64,000 nt of DNA from Pseudoxanthomonas sacheonensis (lineage in GTDB: Bacteria; Pseudomonadota; Gammaproteobacteria; Xanthomonadales; Xanthomonadaceae). The translations under genes were made by a program, and so were the position numbers. The notes below the pieces were generated by a model. It searched no databases. It was not told the DNA's origin and saw only the letters and a program-made list of their open reading frames with translations. Below, piece after piece: positions 55,444 to 64,000 of the stretch. The DNA lies in the NCBI RefSeq assembly GCF_010093305.1, contig NZ_PDWS01000008.1:62001-126000 (forward strand), in the 5' to 3' direction. The number at the start of each line of letters is the position of its first letter. The first letter of the stretch is position 1.

Positions 55444-55944
55444 CTATCCTGAGTGCGCTCGGGCCATCCGCCGCGCACGCCGCGCAAACAGCGTGCACAC
55501 CACCCCGAATACCATGTGCGCCACCACGCTCATCGCTATCGTGTCCAGGTGTTTGAACGAGGGCGACGCACCCACACGCGACAACGGCATCACCACGAAG
55601 TTCATCACGACGTATAGCCCCATGCCGTAGAGCAGGCCTGCGGCCACCGGCTTCTCCACCAGCAGGCGGAAACGGAAGCCGAGCGCGACGCAGATCGCGA
55701 CGAAGGCGATCGCCATGCCGACATGCAATCCGGCGCCCAGCAGCGCCGTCGCTGTGCCGCCTTCGTAGCTGGCCTTGCCCAGCACGCCCATGGCGATGCT
55801 CTGGAACATCCGGGTCAGGCCTTTCGCATTCCATTCGAACCACACTGCGATGGCGAAGAGCGCATCGCCCATGGCGATCAGCAGGCCGCCGTAAACGGCC
55901 TGTTTCCAGTCGATGCGGCGTTGGTTTGCGGCGGTGGTAGTCAT
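55444..55944 (-). CDS. Uncharacterised four-span membrane protein
   Basis: A 166-residue integral membrane protein with four hydrophobic stretches: AVYGGLLIAMGDALFAIAVWF, GAGLHVGMAIAFVAICVALGF, PVAAGLLYGMGLYVVMNFVVMPL and TIAMSVVAHMVFGVVCTLFA. It ends with a basic tail (ARRARRMARAHSG). I recognise no catalytic motif, though the pattern resembles small YagU/DUF1440-like inner-membrane proteins. The ATG at 55944 is chosen because the hydrophilic leader MTTTAANQRRIDW fits; a longer in-frame extension is not membrane-like. No ribosome site stands out. It converges on the repeat region after the RND pump. Confidence 0.75.
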   Translation of the reverse strand: MTTTAANQRRIDWKQAVYGGLLIAMGDALFAIAVWFEWNAKGLTRMFQSIAMGVLGKASYEGGTATALLGAGLHVGMAIAFVAICVALGFRFRLLVEKPVAAGLLYGMGLYVVMNFVVMPLSRVGASPSFKHLDTIAMSVVAHMVFGVVCTLFARRARRMARAHSG

Positions 55945-56185
55945 GGAGGGACCCGACGATAGCGGTAAGCCTTGATAGAGCCAGGCGTTTGCCGGGTCAA
56001 TCGCCGGCGCATCGATACCTGCGAGTCGACACTTTCGGCAAATAGACCGGATCGCCCGAGGTGGGTTCTGTCGGACGGATCGATATTCGCTCGCGGCCGC
56101 CCGGAGGGCTTGATGTGCAGCGCACCAATCAGCAGATTGGCGGTGGGGAAAGGCGCCAGGCGCACAATTGCTTTCGGGGGCGGGG

Positions 56186-56479
56186 ATGCAGGCGGGGAGA
56201 TTGAACTGGAACGGCGCTTCTTTGTGGGTGCTGGTCGCAAGTTGTTGCATGACGATCGATGGGATGCTGGTTTTCCTGGCTACCCGCGTCTGGCCGGTAT
56301 GGCTGACCGGCGCATTGGTGTTTACCTTCTTAGTGGGGACGCCGTCGCTGATCCTGCGCATATTCATCGGCCATCGCACCGCATTCCGCTTCGGGTCCAC
56401 TCCGACGCAAGCGGTAGCCGCCGGCGTGGTGGCGTTCTTCTATCTGGGGCTGGTGGCGTTCTTCATCGCGGAGCTGTAG
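56186..56479 (+). CDS. Small hypothetical membrane protein
   Basis: A 97-residue protein with three hydrophobic segments (ASLWVLVASCCMTIDGMLVFLA, WLTGALVFTFLVGTPSLILRIFIG and AAGVVAFFYLGLVAFFIAEL). The central PSLILR and GHRTAFRFG turn is charged. A GGGGGCGGGG stretch precedes the ATG at 56186. I do not recognise the family. The membrane pattern and lack of repeats argue that it is real, but expression is not shown by the sequence. Confidence 0.55.
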   Translation: MQAGRLNWNGASLWVLVASCCMTIDGMLVFLATRVWPVWLTGALVFTFLVGTPSLILRIFIGHRTAFRFGSTPTQAVAAGVVAFFYLGLVAFFIAEL

Positions 56480-56702
56480 GCCCGCGGGAATGCCGCTTCG
56501 ACAGTCCAGGCTGGGTTCAATCGCAAGCGAAATCCTTGCGGGTCGGGTCATCCGCTGGTCGAATCGGGGAAATCGCGACCGTCTTGTTTCCCTTGTTTTC
56601 ACCTTTTTAAACCACGCCAGCATGCGGCAATGTTCTCCGCTCAGCCGCTGCGCCTTTTGGCTGAATACAAGTTCAATGCAGCCGCGGAAGCATCTTTGGA
56701 CC

Positions 56703-56730
56703 CTTGAAAAACATGAAGCCGCTCTTAATT
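56703..56730 (+). promoter_or_regulatory. Heat-shock-type -35 element upstream of hsp20
   Basis: CTTGAAA at 56703-56709 matches the sigma-32 -35 consensus exactly. The -10 half is poor: CCGCTCTTAAT around 56719-56729 is the nearest C-rich/AT match, and its spacing is short. It lies about 75 bases before the hsp20 ATG. Confidence 0.4.
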
Positions 56731-56784
56731 GCGGGAAAGGGCGGCGCATAGGGCCGTCCTCATTCGCCAATTGGAGACCTTGCC

Positions 56785-57261
56785 ATGAACAAAATAGTTC
56801 GCTCTCCCCAATGGCCTGGCCAAGGCTTTGCGCATGACCCGATCAAGCAAGTCTTCGACCGCCTTTTCGAAGGGAGCATGTTCCAGAACGATTCGACGGA
56901 CGAGTCGTCCGTGGTGACCAGCCAATGGGTGCCGCGCGTGGACATCAAGGAAGAAACCGACCGCTTCGTGCTGTATGCCGATTTGCCCGGCGTCGATCCG
57001 CAGGAGATCGAGGTGCAGATGGAAAAAGGCATGCTGACGATCAAGGGCGAGCGGCGCAGCGAAGAGAAGCTGGAGACGGAAAGCTTCTCGCGCATCGAGC
57101 GCCGCCACGGCAGCTTCCACCGCCGGTTCGCCTTGCCCGACAGCGCCGATCCCGATGGCATCACCGCCTCGGGGCACAACGGCGTTCTGCAGATCGTCAT
57201 CCCCAAGCGCCCGGAAACCACGCCTCGGCGCATTCAAGTGGGCTCGGTATACAACTCGTAA
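56785..57261 (+). CDS. Hsp20/alpha-crystallin small heat-shock protein
   Basis: A 158-residue small heat-shock chaperone. The alpha-crystallin domain spans about residues 48-140: VPRVDIKEETDRFVLYADLPGVDPQEIEVQMEKGMLTIKGERR, then the conserved SFHRRFALPDSADPDGITASGHNGVLQIVIPK with the A-x-x-x-N-G-V-L motif. It holds unfolding proteins in large oligomers in the cytoplasm. GGAGACC precedes the ATG. The tail lacks a clear I-x-I motif; RIQV is the nearest equivalent. A CTTGAAA -35-like box upstream supports heat control. A perfect hairpin follows the stop. Confidence 0.95.
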   Translation: MNKIVRSPQWPGQGFAHDPIKQVFDRLFEGSMFQNDSTDESSVVTSQWVPRVDIKEETDRFVLYADLPGVDPQEIEVQMEKGMLTIKGERRSEEKLETESFSRIERRHGSFHRRFALPDSADPDGITASGHNGVLQIVIPKRPETTPRRIQVGSVYNS

Positions 57262-57269
57262 TGTCGGTT

Positions 57270-57298
57270 CCGCTGCCCGGGTTACGCCCGGGCAGCGG
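57270..57298. terminator. Perfect 12-bp hairpin after hsp20
   Basis: CCGCTGCCCGGG, loop TTACG, CCCGGGCAGCGG. It starts nine bases after the hsp20 stop and ends 22 bases before the next small gene. There is no U-tract, so it may cause partial readthrough or protect the hsp20 mRNA 3' end. Confidence 0.6.
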
Positions 57299-57320
57299 TC
57301 GTGCCCATGAGGAAGCGGTC

Positions 57321-57587
57321 ATGGATCGAGAGAACGAAGAAGTCATTTGCGACCTGCAGGCGCAGGTCTACGTGTTGCGCGTCGCATTGCGCGCCCTGGC
57401 CAATGCCCATGGCGATTCCGACGCGCTGCTGGCGAGTTGGCGCGAAGCGCTGAAGGTCGCCTCTCTGGGCCCGGTGGTGCCCGCCTACGCGCGCCGTAGC
57501 GAATATCTGGCCGAGCGATGCCAGGCATTTGCCGAGGATTGGACCGCGGAGCTGGCCGAATTGGCGGTGCCAGCGCGGCGCAACTGA
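57321..57587 (+). CDS. Small helical hypothetical protein downstream of hsp20
   Basis: An 88-residue, mostly helical protein: MDRENEEVICDLQAQVYVLR, ALRALANAHGDSDALLASWREAL and SEYLAERCQAFAEDWTAELAEL. The heptad-like spacing of hydrophobic residues in the first 35 suggests a short coiled coil. GAGGAAG precedes the ATG at 57321. I do not recognise the family. It follows hsp20 on the same strand across a hairpin and may be a heat-shock co-regulated gene. Confidence 0.65.
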   Translation: MDRENEEVICDLQAQVYVLRVALRALANAHGDSDALLASWREALKVASLGPVVPAYARRSEYLAERCQAFAEDWTAELAELAVPARRN

Positions 57588-57608
57588 CGCGATTGGTTGC
57601 GCCGGGGG

Positions 57609-58304
57609 CTAGCCGATCAGTGCGGTTTCCACCGCCGCTGCCGCATGCAGTGCGGTGGTGTCGAACAACGGCACCGTAGCATCGGAGGCGTCGACGAGCA
57701 GCGAGATTTCGGTGCAGCCCAGGATGATGGCTTGCGCGCCCTGGGCGACCAGGGCAGCCATGATCCTGCGGTATTCGGCGCGGGAGGCGGGCAGTGCGTT
57801 GCCGAGGCATAGTTCTTCGTAGATGACGCGGTGCACCAGGTCGCGTTCGGCGGGTTCGGGGACGATGACGCGCAGGCCGTGGCGGTCGCGCAGGCGGTCG
57901 CGGGAGAAGGCGTCTTCCATGGTGAAGCGGGTGCCGATCAGGCCGACCACGGTATGGCCAGCTTGCTTGATGGCGGTGGCGGTGGGGTCGGCGATATGCA
58001 GCAGGGGAATGGACACCGCTGCTTCGATATTGGCGGCGACTTTGTGCATGGTATTGGTGCACACGACCACGAAATCAGCGCCAGCTGCCTGCAGGGCGCG
58101 CGCAGCATCGGCCAACATTGCGCCAGCGGCGTCCCAGTCGCCGCTGTGCTGCAGCCGCTCGATGTCGTGGAAGTCGACGCTGTACAGGACGATGCGCGCC
58201 GAATGCAGTCCGCCCAGGCGTTGTTTGGTCAGTTCGTTGATCTGGCGGTAGTAGGGAATGGTCGATTCCCAGCTCATGCCGCCGATCAGGCCGATGGTTT
58301 TCAT
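57609..58304 (-). CDS. Aspartate/glutamate racemase family protein
   Basis: A 231-residue cofactor-independent racemase of the YgeA/aspartate racemase type. The N-terminal IGLIGGMSWESTIPYYRQINEL, the first catalytic Cys in FVVVCTNTMHKVA near residue 82, IADPTATAIKQAG, GLIGTRFTMEDAFSR and the second Cys in AIILGCTEISLLV near residue 193 are all present. Both catalytic cysteines are kept, so it should interconvert D- and L-Asp, Glu or a related amino acid. The ATG at 58304 is chosen by homology. It is divergent from a metallophosphoesterase gene with a repeat between. Confidence 0.92.
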   Translation of the reverse strand: MKTIGLIGGMSWESTIPYYRQINELTKQRLGGLHSARIVLYSVDFHDIERLQHSGDWDAAGAMLADAARALQAAGADFVVVCTNTMHKVAANIEAAVSIPLLHIADPTATAIKQAGHTVVGLIGTRFTMEDAFSRDRLRDRHGLRVIVPEPAERDLVHRVIYEELCLGNALPASRAEYRRIMAALVAQGAQAIILGCTEISLLVDASDATVPLFDTTALHAAAAVETALIG

Positions 58305-58370
58305 GCCGATATCCGTTGGTCTGGAAAGTCTCCTCATAGTCTCGCAGATCGCGAATAACGGAGAGCTGCA

Positions 58371-58393
58371 TAGGGTGGGCCCCGGCCCACCGC
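58371..58393. repeat. GGGCCCCGGCCCAC repeat unit
   Basis: TAGGGTGGGCCCCGGCCCAC then CGCC, the same family as the arms at 45213 and 45383. Further on (58439-58463) lies the ACCAGCTTCGCTGTCGAAAG module also seen in repeats at 12.5 and 41.4 kb. Confidence 0.6.
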
Positions 58394-58503
58394 CAAGCGT
58401 AAGTGGAGATTCACACCGCCGCCAGGTGACGCCCTGGGTTGACCAGCTTCGCTGTCGAAAGCCGCTACGCTCTACCCAGGCAACGTGAGGCACGGAGGTG
58501 CGA

Positions 58504-59706
58504 ATGCGCAAGACGATCAAATGGATCGGCATTGTGGTGGGGGCAGCCATCGTGACCCTGCTCGCATTCGTGGTTTTCGGCGGATTCCGGCTAAAGGATC
58601 CGCAAGGCAACGTGGCGTTCGGCTGGGACAGCCAGCGGGACCGTTTCCAGATCCTTGAAAAGCCGGAGCTGGCATTGGACGGGCCGCACGTATTCCAGTC
58701 GGCGGCGGGTTTTGAAGTCGGCGATACGGTTGCCAGCGGCGAGGGGTGGCGGTTGCGCACCGTCCACGTGCCCGCCCAGCCTTTGCCTGTGCTGACCGTC
58801 CGGGTCGACAACGCGGCCAGGACGAGCTTCGAGGTGCAACTCCGCCTGGCGTCAGCGCCTGACGATGCCGTAGTCGCCACCAATCCATCGCGATTGCTGA
58901 TGGTCTCGGATATGGAAGGCGAGTTCGACAAGTTCGTCGCATTGATGCAATCGCAAGGCGTCATTGACGGGGGGTTGCACTGGCGTTTCGGCGATGGGCA
59001 CGTGGCCTTGCTGGGCGATTTCGTCGATCGCGGCGGGGACATGGTGCCGTTGCTGTGGTTGATCTATCGGCTCGAAGGCGAGGCGCAACGGGCCGGTGGG
59101 CGCGTCCACTACGTGCTGGGCAATCATGAGCAGCTCGGCATGGCCGGCAAGACGAAATACTGGTCCCGTCATCTTGTCGCGACGGCGCAGGCGCTGGGCG
59201 ATGGCGGGAACGAGCGGATTTTCTCGGCAAGCAGCGTGCTGGGCGCCTGGTTGCGCAGCAAGCCGGTGATCGCCCGGGTGGGCGATCATCTGCTGGTGCA
59301 TGGCGGCATCAGCCGGAAGTTTCTCGATCTGCAACTGGACATCGAGGCGGCCAACACGGCAGCGCGTCCTTATCTGGATGTGGAGCGGTCGTTGCTGCCT
59401 GTTGCCGTGCAACCTCTACTGGGTCGCAACGGAGTGACGTGGTATCACGGGATGGCGTTGCCCGGCGAAAAACGCTACGCCGAAGAAGAGGATGCCGTCG
59501 GGCATCTGCGCCAGGTGGTTGCGCGTTATGGGGTGAAGCGGGTGGCGATTGGCCACAGTCTTGTGCCGGATGTCGTATTGGAGCAGCAGGGCATGCTGCT
59601 GCGTCTTGACGTGCAGCATTCGGAACAGGTTTCGCAAGCTGCGTTGTACGAATCCGGGAGGCTTTGGCGTGTGAGTGCTGACGGTAGTCGGCAACTGCTT
59701 GAGTAG
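58504..59706 (+). CDS. Membrane-anchored metallophosphoesterase
   Basis: A 400-residue calcineurin-like phosphoesterase with an N-terminal membrane anchor (WIGIVVGAAIVTLLAFVVFGGF). The di-metal motifs are all visible: SDMEGEFDKF near residue 133, ALLGDFVDRGGDM near 165, YVLGNHEQLGMAGK near 200, LVHGGISRKF near 264 and RVAIGHSL near 357. The first motif has Asp-x-Glu rather than Asp-x-His, as in some bacterial Shewanella-like phosphatases. The ATG at 58504 has GGAGG six bases upstream and is preferred over GTG at 58498. Residues 25-130 form a separate periplasmic-looking domain of unknown role. The substrate is unknown. Confidence 0.85.
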   Translation: MRKTIKWIGIVVGAAIVTLLAFVVFGGFRLKDPQGNVAFGWDSQRDRFQILEKPELALDGPHVFQSAAGFEVGDTVASGEGWRLRTVHVPAQPLPVLTVRVDNAARTSFEVQLRLASAPDDAVVATNPSRLLMVSDMEGEFDKFVALMQSQGVIDGGLHWRFGDGHVALLGDFVDRGGDMVPLLWLIYRLEGEAQRAGGRVHYVLGNHEQLGMAGKTKYWSRHLVATAQALGDGGNERIFSASSVLGAWLRSKPVIARVGDHLLVHGGISRKFLDLQLDIEAANTAARPYLDVERSLLPVAVQPLLGRNGVTWYHGMALPGEKRYAEEEDAVGHLRQVVARYGVKRVAIGHSLVPDVVLEQQGMLLRLDVQHSEQVSQAALYESGRLWRVSADGSRQLLE

Positions 59707-60051
59707 GGCGCTGGGTCGTCAGGCTTTGTAGGATGGTTGGTCTTGGCTCATCGCCTGCGCCAAAGTCGGTATGGAAAGCGGTGGGCTGAAGCCACCCTGC
59801 GGGGCCTTACGGTGCTCGCACCGGTCGGCTCGTTTTTGCCACGCCCTGCAGGTAGACGTATCACTCGGCCTGTGCCCGGTATCGAGCCGATGAGCCGTTC
59901 GAAGTTCTCCAGCGTGCCGTCGGTGGCTATCAGCTGTCGATATTGAGCGGCATATTTCCCATCTGCGAAGCATGGGGTGGGCGTGAATCCACTCTATGGG
60001 ACATAAGTTATGGGCTATAACTCACCCGGGATTATGCATGTGGAGAAGCCA
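59707..60051. pseudogene. Intergenic gap with a possible decayed coding fragment (minus strand 59748-59993)
   Basis: The minus strand is open for 81 codons without a start codon. Its first half reads protein-like (GKYAAQYRQLIATDGTLENF, then ERLIGSIPGTGRVIRLPAG). It begins directly after a stop codon and drifts into a basic, low-complexity tail. I cannot name the family. It may be the remains of a gene broken when the neighbouring AT-richer segment arrived. Nothing else is visible in this gap. Confidence 0.3.
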
Positions 60052-60498
60052 ATGAAAACTTCAAAGCAACAACTTGGGTCGTGGGGCGAAAATCTTGTGA
60101 AGAATAAATGTTCCTGCCCAAAGTGCAAGAAGCAGAAAACTCTCAAGCGACTTCCTGACAACTTCAAATGCGCAGACTTGATTTGCGATTTCTGTGGGTA
60201 TCTAGCACAAGTAAAATCGACAACTGCAACTGATGTGTCATTGCTTCCATCCACAATACTAGGTGCGGCATGGCTCCCGCAAAAGGAAAGAATGGACGCT
60301 GCGATTTACTTTCCGCTGTTCTTTGTTGTAAAGACATCGGCTGAGTATGCGATCTACTACCTGCCAACCGATTTTCAAAGTCCGGCGTTATTTATCCCAA
60401 GGAGTCCGCTTGCAGAGTCAGCAAAAAAAGCGGGTTGGCAAGGTTTCAGATATGTACTTTCTGCGCTCAAAAGCGGTTCTTTCGTGCGAATTCTATGA
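60052..60498 (+). CDS. DpnI/Dam-replacing-type restriction endonuclease-like protein
   Basis: A 148-residue protein resembling the catalytic domain of DpnI. It has a Cys4 zinc motif (CSCPKCKK and CDFCGYL), then the PD-(D/E)XK-like core: the Asp in CADLICDFC, followed eleven residues later by QVK where DpnI has ELK, and a C-terminal IPRSPLAESAKKAGWQGFRYVL that parallels DpnI RKPLAPTARRAGW. The DpnI C-terminal winged helix is absent. The ATG at 60052 follows GGAGAAG. Base composition is clearly AT-richer than neighbouring genes and no methylase is adjacent, suggesting recent transfer. Methyl-directed DNA cleavage is inferred, and the Glu-to-Gln change makes activity uncertain. Confidence 0.75.
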   Translation: MKTSKQQLGSWGENLVKNKCSCPKCKKQKTLKRLPDNFKCADLICDFCGYLAQVKSTTATDVSLLPSTILGAAWLPQKERMDAAIYFPLFFVVKTSAEYAIYYLPTDFQSPALFIPRSPLAESAKKAGWQGFRYVLSALKSGSFVRIL

Positions 60499-60738
60499 CT
60501 CATAAAACTCGAACCCCTTAGTTACATTCTGCGTACTTCCAGGAACAAGCGCATCACATGCGCCCGTCGCTCAAGACCACATCCAGTACTTACGGATAAC
60601 GGCGAGTATGGAGTCTAGGGGTCATATCGCGTAGGTGCGCTGTATGCTCAAAATAGAGGCGTGAGTCCATTCAAAAGAACCCATAAGTGCTTTCCGACGT
60701 TCTTCCTTAGCTTCCGTTTGACCTTCGCATCATTAGTG
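60499..60738. other. AT-richer gap downstream of the endonuclease
   Basis: A 240-base stretch with the same low-GC character as the endonuclease gene. A minus-strand open frame of 82 codons (60648-60896) starts inside glpK in another frame and ends here. Its last 55 residues ([19 protein letters not shown] then [16 protein letters not shown]) look protein-like but match nothing I know. I see no terminator or tRNA. Confidence 0.4.
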
Positions 60739-62686
<1,948 letters not shown>

Positions 62687-63805
62687 CTACTCGAACTGCA
62701 CCACCACATTGGAAGCCGGCATTTCGCCATCGCGTCGCGAAGCCTGACCGGAGGGGAAAGGGATCCAGGGCTTGGAACCCAAGGCGCCGATGTCCGGATA
62801 ACTGCCCAACACTTCGAACCGCTCGAACACGAACGACACGCCTTCGGCGCCCAGCGGCGAATTGGCGTCGGCGACATGGAAATGCAGATGGGGACCGGTG
62901 GAGTCGCCGGTAAAGCCGAGCGCGGCGATGCTCTCTCCGCGCTTCACGCGCTGACCCGGTTTAACCCTCAGGCTGCCGGGCTTGAGGTGTTCGTAGAAAG
63001 CGTAGCGGCCATCGCCCAGGTCCAGAGAGACGTAATTGCCGGTGGCATCGCCGATCGCATGCTTCGGGTGGGCGGCGACCGACATGCTTTCCGGCACGTC
63101 GTCGCGCGTCGCGGCAACCACAGCGTCGGCGACCGCCAATACTTCGGCGCCGTAGCCGTACGCATTGCGGACTACATCGGCATCGCCTTTCGCCGTATGG
63201 CCACTTTCATCCAGCTTGACCCAGTCGATGGCGAAACGGCCGGGAATACGCGCCTTGCCGTCGACCGCGTACAACACCCGCCGGTGTCCGCGTGGCCAGT
63301 CTGGCGAATGGATCGCTGCCCAGGGGCCGCCACGTAACGGCGCGCCCAGCACTGGTGGCGCGGCCTTGCCGACCGGGACGTTTCCTCCATCGACCACAAA
63401 GAGGCTGCTATCCGCAGCGCGGTATTGGATGCGGTGCGAGAGCGACAACGCTTGTGCGTCCGTGGGGAGCGGGAATTCCAGATAGATCACGATACGCATG
63501 CCCGGTGCGATCGCGTTGTTTGCGACTCCGCTCGGTTGGCCAAGACGGGAAGCGAGCGCCGCGCCGTTGAAGCTGGCTAGCACGCGATCCTTCTCGTCGA
63601 ATACCTCGACGCTCACCGGCGACAGCGGTTCGTGCGCGAAGTTGGTGAGGTGGAGCTCGTAGACGAGTCGCCGGGTGCCGTCGACCACGACCGGTGCGGG
63701 TGGGGCGAAGACCTGGAGGTCGAAGGATTCGCGCAAGGGGGTGGCTGCATGCGCAGGAATCACAAACGCGAAAACGAGCGCCAGGTGCAACAGGTGCCTT
63801 CCCAT
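62687..63805 (-). CDS. M23-family (LytM-like) metallopeptidase
   Basis: A 372-residue exported protein with a signal peptide (LLHLALVFAFVIPAHAA). Residues about 20-150 form a beta-rich N-terminal domain. The C-terminal peptidase M23 part begins near residue 175: WPRGHRRVLYAVDGKARIPGRFAIDWVK supplies the first His and Asp, followed by GYGAEVLAVADAVVAATRDD, GNYVSLDLGDGRYAFYEHLKPGSLRVKPGQRVKRGESIAALGFTGDS and TGPHLHFHV with the H-x-H zinc ligands. It probably cuts peptidoglycan peptide bridges or acts as a cell-wall activator. AAGGAATCC precedes the ATG. No operon partner is visible. Confidence 0.9.
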   Translation of the reverse strand: MGRHLLHLALVFAFVIPAHAATPLRESFDLQVFAPPAPVVVDGTRRLVYELHLTNFAHEPLSPVSVEVFDEKDRVLASFNGAALASRLGQPSGVANNAIAPGMRIVIYLEFPLPTDAQALSLSHRIQYRAADSSLFVVDGGNVPVGKAAPPVLGAPLRGGPWAAIHSPDWPRGHRRVLYAVDGKARIPGRFAIDWVKLDESGHTAKGDADVVRNAYGYGAEVLAVADAVVAATRDDVPESMSVAAHPKHAIGDATGNYVSLDLGDGRYAFYEHLKPGSLRVKPGQRVKRGESIAALGFTGDSTGPHLHFHVADANSPLGAEGVSFVFERFEVLGSYPDIGALGSKPWIPFPSGQASRRDGEMPASNVVVQFE

Positions 63806-63860
63806 TGGATTCCTTGGAGACGAGCGGATTCGCGAGTCCCTATCTTACGACCATGCCTGT

Positions 63861-63951
63861 GCAGGGGCGACGTAAGTCGCGAAGCCCTCCACAAATTAGC
63901 GTGGCACCAGGCCGAAGAAAGATGTCGTTTCGCGACTTACGTCGCTCCTAC
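63861..63951. repeat. Inverted pair of GTAGGAGCGACGTAAGTCGCG repeats
   Basis: Arms at 63861-63884 (GCAGGGGCGACGTAAGTCGC) and 63929-63951 (inverted, ending CTCCTAC) lie between the M23 gene and the right edge. It is related in layout to the GTAGGAGCTGCG repeat at 38.4 kb. Confidence 0.75.
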
Positions 63952-63964
63952 GCCGACTGCGGGG

Positions 63965-64000
63965 TCAATCCCGCAGTTCGGCCACGTAGCAATTGGCTTG
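63965..64000 (-). CDS. Possible 3' end of a gene entering from the right edge
   Basis: The minus strand from the right edge reads QANCYVAELRD and then a TGA at 63965-63967. A hairpin (ACTGCGGG / CCCGCAGT, 63956-63977) overlaps this stop. It looks like a gene terminus followed by an mRNA-end structure. With only 11 codons visible, no product can be named. Confidence 0.3.
   Translation of the reverse strand, partial: QANCYVAELRD

Overview
The window looks like chromosome from a Lysobacteraceae/Xanthomonadaceae-type gammaproteobacterium (Xanthomonas, Pseudoxanthomonas, Lysobacter and relatives). This rests on high GC, large paralogous TonB-dependent receptors (TBDRs), a waaA/LpxL/O-antigen-ligase arrangement, a tolC-pcm pair, and many short palindromic intergenic repeats of a kind I associate with this family. 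The genus is an inference. I saw no rRNA, tRNA, CRISPR array or intact insertion sequence.

Positions 1-7.6 kb form a pectin locus. Two tandem TBDRs and the start of a pectinesterase lie on the minus strand, divergent from kdgK (2-keto-3-deoxygluconate kinase). Positions 8.0-22.9 kb carry a plus-strand run: CitE-like lyase, sodium/solute symporter with a large periplasmic N-terminal domain, LysR regulator, TBDR, secreted serine hydrolase, ribokinase, a TIM-barrel-like/SUMF1 fusion protein, a GH127 glycosidase and a class III CoA-transferase. I read this as a possible system that takes up an acylated or acid-bearing glycoside, removes the sugar and the acid, and feeds both into central metabolism. 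It is the most novel part of the window.

Positions 23.3-31.7 kb hold a complete kdpFABCDE potassium-uptake operon. It is interrupted by palindromic repeats and preceded by helically phased TTTACG elements. Positions 31.7-41.8 kb hold a GMC oxidoreductase, an SDR/LysR divergent pair, glnE, an ELM1-like gene, a nitroreductase, a YceI protein and a repeat-rich 800 bp gap. Positions 41.6-47.7 kb are a lipopolysaccharide block: glycosyltransferase, O-antigen ligase-like protein, two LpxL-type acyltransferases and waaA.

Positions 47.8-55.1 kb hold the parts of a tripartite pump: tolC, then pcm, a TetR regulator, and a divergent periplasmic adaptor and RND permease. The last 9 kb are mixed: small membrane proteins, Hsp20, an aspartate/glutamate racemase, a metallophosphoesterase, an AT-richer patch with a DpnI-like endonuclease, glpK with an aberrant 3' end, and an M23 peptidase.

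Palindromic repeats of several unrelated families fill nearly every intergenic gap. In places they supply stop codons or C-terminal residues of the flanking genes.
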